The position numbers and the translations under genes were made by a program. The notes beneath the pieces were generated by a model. The model was not told where the DNA came from and ran no database searches. It saw nothing but the letters and a program-made list of their open reading frames with translations. A stretch of DNA of 9,161 nt from an uncultured Christensenella sp. (GTDB lineage Bacteria > Bacillota > Clostridia > Christensenellales > UBA3700). The number at the start of each line of letters is the position of its first letter. Position 1 is the first letter of the stretch. Location: assembly GCA_910584975.1 (NCBI GenBank), contig CAJUEA010000042.1, positions 1 to 9,161 of the forward strand, written 5' to 3'. Below are positions 4,807 through 9,161 of the stretch, piece by piece.

Positions 4807-5982
4807 TTAATAATTGCTATACACAATATCTTTAAGCTTAGACAAGTTTTCACTTTCTCCAAAAGCCAAAGAAAGCTCATCAAAAATTTCTTCCATTTGC
4901 TTAGAGTTCAAACCGATAGCATTAAGCTGATTCGGAATATCTTTATCCTCAAAATATTGTTGAATTTTGTTTTGCAAAAACCTACAAAGCTCCCCTTTCC
5001 ACTTCTCCTCACTATCTGCCACAATTCCAAAAGGACAACCTAGCAAACTAATATCCTGACCAGTTATTTTTTCAATCACACACTCAATATTTTTTCTCAT
5101 TGTCAAAAGCAAAATCAAAGAATATTTTGCATTTGCAATTTTTTTAACGCTCAAAATGTACTCATTAAGCAGATTGTTTTTCAAACTTAAAAAATCATGC
5201 CCAGCATACATCTCTGCACTAACCAAATCAATAAGCTGCAAATTTTGCACACTCAAAATATCAATGGCAGCAACTGCATTGGCTTTGTTTTCTGGTTCGT
5301 TTATATTTGCAATTGCAAGCAGTGCCATAAACAATGCCCCTAGCCAATCTCCAAGCATCCCAATTTCACTCATTTTGTCAAACATTTTTTTGTCAAGCAT
5401 TACCATGTCAGCAAGGCAATTATGTTTGTTCATTCTGTACAAAATGTCAGATTTTTTGTCCAAAACCTCAAACTCTCCTGTCAAAAAGTTTTGATGCCCA
5501 CCAGAGGCAACCCCAACACAAACCAAAGTAATGTTCTTGTTTGTTTTAGTATTTGTTTTTTCCACAACATCTACACTTTCACAATTGCTGCCAATATTGA
5601 CATCACTATCTTCTATTGCTTTTTTGTTATCACTTAAATTAATGGCAAATTCTTTGCTACCACAATCAAGCATATATTTCAATGCCTTTCCCATATTGCA
5701 AGCAACTTCTCCACCACATGCAACAATCATATCCACATTGCTATTTACCACAAGCTCTGCGCATTTATTCAGCTCATTAATTTGCACATAATCTTCTGAC
5801 TTAATTTTGAAATAAGATACTTTTAAATTTCTTGGGAATATTTTTTTAAGCTTATATTTTATATCGCAAAGATTACCTTGCAAATCATAAATCACCAAAA
5901 CACTTTTACAATAGCAAAAGTATTGTTCAAAATTTAGTTTTGACAACACATCTTTTCCAATCATAACTTTTGAGTTCATCAT
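4807..5982 (-). CDS. Divergent iron-containing alcohol dehydrogenase homologue
   Basis: The 391-residue length and overall layout match group III (iron-dependent) alcohol dehydrogenases. There is an N-terminal nucleotide-binding half with VDMIVACGGEVACNMGKAL (about 83-101) in the place of the GGGSxxDxxK loop. A VGVASGGHQN (157-165) stands in the place of the PTTAGTGSE turn, and CLADMVMLDKKMFDKM (189-204) lines up with the segment before the metal site. In that site Asp212 is kept (GDWLGAL), but the histidine four residues later is Ala216. The usual C-terminal GxxHxxxHxxG ligands cannot be found. About 30 extra polar residues (115-150) fill the middle. It may bind a nucleotide without redox activity, or have a new role. 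GGAGGG precedes ATG 5982. The family is likely, the activity doubtful. Confidence 0.6.
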   Translation of the reverse strand: MMNSKVMIGKDVLSKLNFEQYFCYCKSVLVIYDLQGNLCDIKYKLKKIFPRNLKVSYFKIKSEDYVQINELNKCAELVVNSNVDMIVACGGEVACNMGKALKYMLDCGSKEFAINLSDNKKAIEDSDVNIGSNCESVDVVEKTNTKTNKNITLVCVGVASGGHQNFLTGEFEVLDKKSDILYRMNKHNCLADMVMLDKKMFDKMSEIGMLGDWLGALFMALLAIANINEPENKANAVAAIDILSVQNLQLIDLVSAEMYAGHDFLSLKNNLLNEYILSVKKIANAKYSLILLLTMRKNIECVIEKITGQDISLLGCPFGIVADSEEKWKGELCRFLQNKIQQYFEDKDIPNQLNAIGLNSKQMEEIFDELSLAFGESENLSKLKDIVYSNY

Positions 5983-6023
5983 AATTACTTGCCCTCCACA
6001 GCCTTCAAAATGCTGACTATTTT

Positions 6024-6053
6024 ATTATAACCCATTCGCCTTAGATTTGTCAA
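6024..6053 (-). promoter_or_regulatory. Sigma-A promoter of the dehydrogenase-like gene
   Basis: On the minus strand, a perfect -35 TTGACA (complement of 6048-6053), an 18-bp spacer and a perfect -10 TATAAT (complement of 6024-6029), about 40 bases before ATG 5982. Confidence 0.8.
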
Positions 6054-6418
6054 TATTGCATCATAAGTCAAGGTTAATTTTGCAATTTTTTTTGTGCTAT
6101 ATTCATTTAATGCACAATCAGATATTTTTTAATACCCCCGATTTTTGACGCATTTTTTCTTAAAAATCGAATATTTTGAGCTTTTTTACAAAGTTTACAA
6201 TCTTTTTTCAACATAATTATATACATTAAAAATCTAATGCAAATACAATTAAAAACAACCCTGAAAATATATTTCTAAAAAAATTAAGCATAACTCCCAT
6301 TGACTATTATCCCCCTAATTAACACACAAAAAACAAATTTACAAAATTATGATTTACTAAACTTCACATAAACAAAAAAATAGAATATTTTGCATATTAT
6401 TTCTTATAAATAAAGAAT
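6054..6418. other. AT-rich intergenic gap with two possible micro-ORFs
   Basis: No conventional gene is visible. On the minus strand, ATG 6300 follows AGGGGG (complement of 6311-6316) and encodes 24 hydrophobic residues (MGVMLNFFRNIFSGLFLIVF...), ending at 6226. Its TAA overlaps the ATG of a second 39-residue, lysine-rich frame (6226-6107) with a CKLC motif. The TAATG overlap and the ribosome-site-like run could mean coupled small peptides, but such frames also arise by chance in DNA this AT-rich. An inverted repeat CGATTTTT/AAAAATCG lies at 6139-6146/6162-6169. Confidence 0.25.
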
Positions 6419-6453
6419 AAGGCATAAGTTGCTACAAAAGCAACATATACCTT
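6403..6453 (-). terminator. Terminator of the P-loop ATPase gene
   Basis: 6419-6432 pairs with 6440-6453 (GTTGC/GCAAC core, two mismatches, 7-base loop). On the minus strand it is followed by the U-rich ATTCTTTATTTAT, 38 bases past the gene's stop. The T tract is imperfect, so strength is uncertain. Confidence 0.55.
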
Positions 6454-6491
6454 AAACACTAATTTCTATCTTAACACAAACTTGAATTATG

Positions 6492-7511
6492 TCAATATTT
6501 ACCAAACAAATTATCCAAAAATTTTTGTTTTTCCATCTCCAAAGCGACAAAATCCATTGCAGGTAAATATGTTTTTTCAATTTCAGTGTGAGCAACTCTT
6601 GAACGCAGATAATAATCTCCAGCCCTTTTTAAGTTGTAATTTATGCAATGTCTATGCTCCAGCAACAAAGAAATATCCCCTTGGATTCTGTTCATATTAA
6701 AGCAAACATCTGTGTCAAATCCTTCGCCATTGTCACTGCACATAATAAAAATGTTTTTTAAGCCAATTGCAAACAACTTGTTTGGATATAGTGCTGTGTA
6801 ATAGCTTTCATAACGCACTTTTTTCTTATCCAATCTTGATGCAATATTTTCAAGCACATCATATTTTGTCAAATTACATCTGCCTGAAATGTTCACAATT
6901 TGTCGTTCTCCTGCATATTCTGCAGCAATATTATGATAGCCATCTCCAGCTATATAATCAACAAATCCTTTAATTTTATTGTCAGCGCATGTTATATCAA
7001 GGCTTTCAAAAATTTCCTTTACCAAACGATTAAATTTATCCTCGTCAAAATATGCGTAATATATATTATCTATATTTTGATACTGCTTATAAACACAATT
7101 TAACTCATTATACAAACATTTATATGCTTGTTTTTTTGTTTCAAGCAACTCGTTTAATATTCCAGTTTTAGGCAACAATTTTTCGGGATTCAAAAACTTG
7201 CCAATATCAAAAATCTCCCCACTTACGCCATAAAGTTCAGGTTCAAAGACATGTGGACTTGTGGCATCAAGCATAACCAAATTCAAACCATAAACTTTTA
7301 TTGCATCCAAGCTATTCATATCACTGCTACAAGGGACTTTTACAATTTCATAACCCAGTTTTTCAGCATAAGCCCCAAACTCACGGATAAAAGTGCTTTT
7401 GCCAACACCACTGCCTCCTTTCAAAAAAGTCGTTCTTGCACCTTTAATAAAATCTCCAAAATAATTAACAAAACCATTTGCCGTATTGCCGGCAACAAGT
7501 AATCTTTCCAT
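6492..7511 (-). CDS. PRK06851-type P-loop ATPase with degenerate second site
   Basis: I place the start at ATG 7511, giving 339 residues, because AAAGGAGG (7520-7527) lies eight bases upstream; an upstream in-frame ATG (7547) has no such site. Residues 32-40 are a clean Walker A (GGSGVGKST). Residues 76-107 (LNLVMLDATSPHVFEPELYGVSGEIFDIGKFL) match the LDGTAPHxxDPxxPG stretch of the PRK06851 family, whose members are two P-loop units in tandem. The second unit starts near 203 (RQIVNISGRCNLTKYDVL). There the expected GRPGTGKST has become GRCNLTKYD (210-218): the lysine is kept but the glycines and serine are lost, so only the first site should bind ATP. The biochemical role of the family is unknown. 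Its divergent position next to dpaAB suggests a link to sporulation, which is inference. Confidence 0.75.
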   Translation of the reverse strand: MERLLVAGNTANGFVNYFGDFIKGARTTFLKGGSGVGKSTFIREFGAYAEKLGYEIVKVPCSSDMNSLDAIKVYGLNLVMLDATSPHVFEPELYGVSGEIFDIGKFLNPEKLLPKTGILNELLETKKQAYKCLYNELNCVYKQYQNIDNIYYAYFDEDKFNRLVKEIFESLDITCADNKIKGFVDYIAGDGYHNIAAEYAGERQIVNISGRCNLTKYDVLENIASRLDKKKVRYESYYTALYPNKLFAIGLKNIFIMCSDNGEGFDTDVCFNMNRIQGDISLLLEHRHCINYNLKRAGDYYLRSRVAHTEIEKTYLPAMDFVALEMEKQKFLDNLFGKY

Positions 7512-7544
7512 AATTTTATCCTCCTTTACACTATATGATATCTG

Positions 7545-7573
7545 CACAAGAATTGTACATTATTCATAGTATG
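7545..7573 (+). promoter_or_regulatory. Sigma-K-like promoter of dpaAB
   Basis: CACA (7545-7548), 16 bases, then CATAGTATG (7565-7573) fit the sigma-K consensus mACm-N16-CATAnnnTA with one mismatch at the last base. The start would fall near 7580, eight bases before the AGGAG site of dpaA. Sigma-K control of dipicolinate synthase is established in Bacillus subtilis. No good sigma-A promoter is visible in this direction. Confidence 0.55.
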
Positions 7574-7598
7574 TAGCAAATGAATATAGGAGAATTTT

Positions 7599-8357
7599 AT
7601 GAAAACGCCAACCTTTGTAATTGATACAAGTGATACAAGAATGTTTTATACAATGCGTTATCTGCAAAATAAAAAATACAAAGTATGCTCCATTGCAAAC
7701 AATACGGAAACAGGTGCGGCATATTATTGTTTCAGTCCGCAAAAACGCTTTACCAATGACGAACTTATGAATATCCCTGACAAAAGCGACTTGTTTTGTG
7801 GCAATTTGAACGAAGTGCAATTACGCATTTTGTCAGCAAAAAATATAATTCATCACAACCTTTTGACTGACGAAATTTTTGCTATGGACAATGCTTTGCT
7901 GACTGCCGAAGGAACACTAATGCTTATCATAAGAGGCACAAATGTATCGATTTTCAGCACGAAAATTGCAATTTTAGGCTATGGAAGAGTGGGCAAGGCG
8001 GTTGCAACTCTGCTTAAAGGAATTGGGGCTGATTTTGATATTTGCACAGATGATTATAAGGAGAGATCAATCGCACGATTGCTTGGCAAAAAGGCATTGA
8101 ACTTAGATTTTAATCTTAACGACTATGATGTAATAGTAAACACAATCCCTGCCAAAATTTTGCCTCTTGCAAAATTGAAAGGAGCAAAAAAAACTTGCTA
8201 CATACTCGATTTGGCATCCTACTCTGGTGTGGAAATGTGTGATATTAATTCCCTAGGACTTGCTTACGACAATGCTTTGGGAATACCGGGAAAATACACG
8301 CCAAAAACTGCTGGCGAAATTCTTGCAGATTGTATACTGCGAAATATGGAGGTGTAA
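7599..8357 (+). CDS. dpaA: Dipicolinate synthase subunit A
   Basis: DpaA and DpaB convert a lysine-pathway intermediate (from dihydrodipicolinate) to dipicolinic acid in the mother cell, for loading into the spore core with calcium. The 252 residues include the segment TAEGTLMLIIRG (102-113) and a Rossmann nucleotide site ILGYGRVGKAV (125-135). NTIPAKIL (181-188), LDLAS (203-207) and GIPGKYTPKTAGEI (228-241) are all DpaA landmarks. B. subtilis SpoVFA has about 297 residues; the shortfall lies in the N-terminal domain, which here is about 45 residues shorter and poorly conserved. AGGAG at 7588-7592 supports ATG 7599. The gene ends one base before dpaB, so the pair forms a tight operon. Confidence 0.9.
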   Translation: MKTPTFVIDTSDTRMFYTMRYLQNKKYKVCSIANNTETGAAYYCFSPQKRFTNDELMNIPDKSDLFCGNLNEVQLRILSAKNIIHHNLLTDEIFAMDNALLTAEGTLMLIIRGTNVSIFSTKIAILGYGRVGKAVATLLKGIGADFDICTDDYKERSIARLLGKKALNLDFNLNDYDVIVNTIPAKILPLAKLKGAKKTCYILDLASYSGVEMCDINSLGLAYDNALGIPGKYTPKTAGEILADCILRNMEV

Positions 8358-8358
8358 T

Positions 8359-8922
8359 ATGCTTATAGGTTTTTGTTTTTGTGGGTCCTTTTGCACCCTT
8401 TCAAAAAGTCTTGTAGTTTTGCAAGAATTAGTTGACAAAGGACACAAAATCATTCCAATTTTCAGCTATAATGTTTGCAATTTAGATACAAGATTTTGGA
8501 ATGCCAAAGATTTTCGTCAAAAAGTCGAGGAAATCACTGGCGAAAAAATTGTTGACTCTATTGTCAGTGCAGAGCCACTTGGTCCCGTTGTTAAATGCGA
8601 TATAATGTGCGTGTGTCCTTGCACCTCAAACACTTTGTCTAAGTTGCGCTACGGCATAACTGATACGCCTGTTACAATGGCAGTTAAAGCCCATTTAAGA
8701 ATAGAGCGTCCAGTTGTCATTGCACTTTGCTCAAACGATGCATTGGGTGCAAACGCAGAGGTTATTGGAGAAATGCGCAATCGCAAACACTATTATTTTG
8801 CACCACTATATCAAGACGACACAGTAAGAAAGCCTCGCTCATTGGTAACAAATATGGATTATGTCGTGCAAACAATAGAATGTGCTGCAAAAGGCGAACA
8901 ATTCCAGCCAATGCATATGTAA
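8359..8922 (+). CDS. dpaB: Dipicolinate synthase subunit B
   Basis: The 187-residue product has the flavoprotein-like fold of DpaB/SpoVFB. It opens MLIGFCFCGSFCTLSK and carries FSYNVCNLDTRFW (35-47). The nearly invariant SIVSAEPLGP (67-76), CPCTSNTLSKLRYGITDTPVTMAVKAHLR (86-114), NDALG (126-130) and LYQDD...KPRS (150-161) follow. ATG 8359 is preceded by GGAGGTG that overlaps the end of dpaA, so the larger frame opening at 8260 is not the gene. It starts a few residues later than B. subtilis DpaB but is otherwise full length. Together with DpaA it should complete dipicolinate synthesis; no other lysine-pathway gene is next to it here. A terminator follows directly. Confidence 0.93.
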   Translation: MLIGFCFCGSFCTLSKSLVVLQELVDKGHKIIPIFSYNVCNLDTRFWNAKDFRQKVEEITGEKIVDSIVSAEPLGPVVKCDIMCVCPCTSNTLSKLRYGITDTPVTMAVKAHLRIERPVVIALCSNDALGANAEVIGEMRNRKHYYFAPLYQDDTVRKPRSLVTNMDYVVQTIECAAKGEQFQPMHM

Positions 8923-8924
8923 GC

Positions 8925-8960
8925 AAAAGCACTGCATTAAAAATGTAGTGCTTTTATTTT
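8925..8960 (+). terminator. Terminator of dpaAB
   Basis: A 14-bp stem (8925-8938 with 8942-8955, one G-T pair, 3-base loop) is followed by ATTTTT. It begins two bases after the dpaB stop codon. Confidence 0.9.
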
Positions 8961-8974
8961 TCTCAACAAGCATA

Positions 8975-9027
8975 GTCAGAGATCCCGCGACTACGCTCGG
9001 GATGACACCAACCTTATTTACTCTGAC
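8975..9027. repeat. REP-like palindrome
   Basis: ATCCCG (8982-8987) and CGGGAT (8998-9003) flank CGACTACGCT, and GTCAGAG (8975-8981) is answered by CTCTGAC (9021-9027). The GC-rich core, GAGATCCCGCGACTACGCTC, differs sharply in composition from its surroundings. It resembles the short intergenic palindromes scattered in many bacterial genomes. Copy number elsewhere cannot be judged from this window. Confidence 0.5.
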
Positions 9028-9075
9028 CAGTCGTAAAGCACAACAAGTTGTACTTTTGTCGGACTTTATAAGGTT
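9010..9075 (+). repeat. Nested inverted-repeat element
   Basis: Outer arms AACCTTAT/ATAAGGTT (9010-9017/9068-9075) enclose AGTC/GACT (9029-9032/9062-9065) and a near-perfect hairpin AAAGCACAAC/GTTGTACTTT (9035-9044/9047-9056). ATTTTTTATT follows on the plus strand. It could be a terminator, a small MITE-like element or a small RNA; no gene overlaps it. Confidence 0.4.
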
Positions 9076-9121
9076 ATTTTTTATTACTCAACCAGCATAA
9101 TTGAAGATTTCTCCTTATACC

Positions 9122-9143
9122 CCACAAAAAAGCTATTTTGTGG
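9122..9143. terminator. Possible terminator hairpin at the right edge
   Basis: CCACAAAA (9122-9129) pairs with TTTTGTGG (9136-9143) around a 6-base loop. Neither flank has a strong T tract, so it may belong to a structure continuing past the window. No gene is seen from 8961 to the end. Confidence 0.3.
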
Positions 9144-9161
9144 AGCCCCAGTTCACTACTG

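Noticed and set aside
5156..5791. Several plus-strand open frames opposite the dehydrogenase-like gene
   Set aside because: They are antisense shadows of the minus-strand gene, with low-complexity Phe/Ser-rich products and no ribosome binding sites.
7529..7557. Second sigma-K-like promoter facing the ATPase gene (TACA-N16-CATATAGTG on the minus strand)
   Set aside because: The predicted start, about 7522, falls inside the gene's ribosome binding site (7520-7527), so the message could not be translated normally.
8260..8358. Longer start for dpaB at 8260
   Set aside because: The extension lies inside dpaA in another frame; ATG 8359 has GGAGGTG upstream and matches the family's N-terminus.

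Overview
The window looks like chromosomal DNA of a low-GC, endospore-forming member of the Bacillota, probably a clostridium. The evidence is AT-rich intergenic DNA, strong AAGGAGG-type ribosome binding sites, classical TTGACA/TATAAT promoters with 17-18 bp spacers, an rpsF-ssb-rpsR operon, and a dipicolinate synthase pair (dpaA-dpaB) that marks sporulation. No rRNA, tRNA, CRISPR array or complete insertion sequence was seen.

Region 1 (1-2910, plus strand) is accessory. It opens with the GC-richer 3' end of an unidentified gene, possibly from a mobile element. Next comes an AT-rich stretch with an inverted repeat and a short promoter-terminator unit. A structured 5' leader with a terminator/antiterminator pair follows, upstream of a lipoprotein gene. 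That gene is frameshifted: the signal peptide and N-terminal domain are in one frame, and a BspA-type leucine-rich-repeat domain continues in another. After it come a 103-residue protein of unknown function, a second structured stretch ending in a terminator, a gene fragment that may be the tail of a toxin-like protein, and an overlapping DUF4926-like small gene.

Region 2 (2970-4250) is core. Two terminators back onto each other. On the minus strand rpsF-ssb-rpsR is driven by a good sigma-A promoter, with a short two-hairpin leader that can pair with the rpsF ribosome binding site.

Region 3 (4299-5982, minus strand) holds a PaaI-type hotdog thioesterase and a divergent homologue of iron-containing alcohol dehydrogenases that seems to have lost metal ligands. 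A 509-base AT-rich gap follows; it holds the promoter of the dehydrogenase-like gene, two possible micro-ORFs and a terminator.

Region 4 (6492-8960) is sporulation-related. A PRK06851-type P-loop ATPase with a degenerate second P-loop is divergent from dpaA-dpaB, with 87 bp between starts. The gap holds a sigma-K-like promoter for dpaAB, which fits late mother-cell synthesis of dipicolinic acid. The last 200 bases have no gene but carry a REP-like palindrome and two more hairpin elements.

The best candidate for something undescribed is the attenuator leader at 538-741. It has a 12-bp closing helix starting at the predicted transcript 5' end, a possible three-way junction, a terminator, and an exactly competing antiterminator. 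I could not assign it to any riboswitch class I know.
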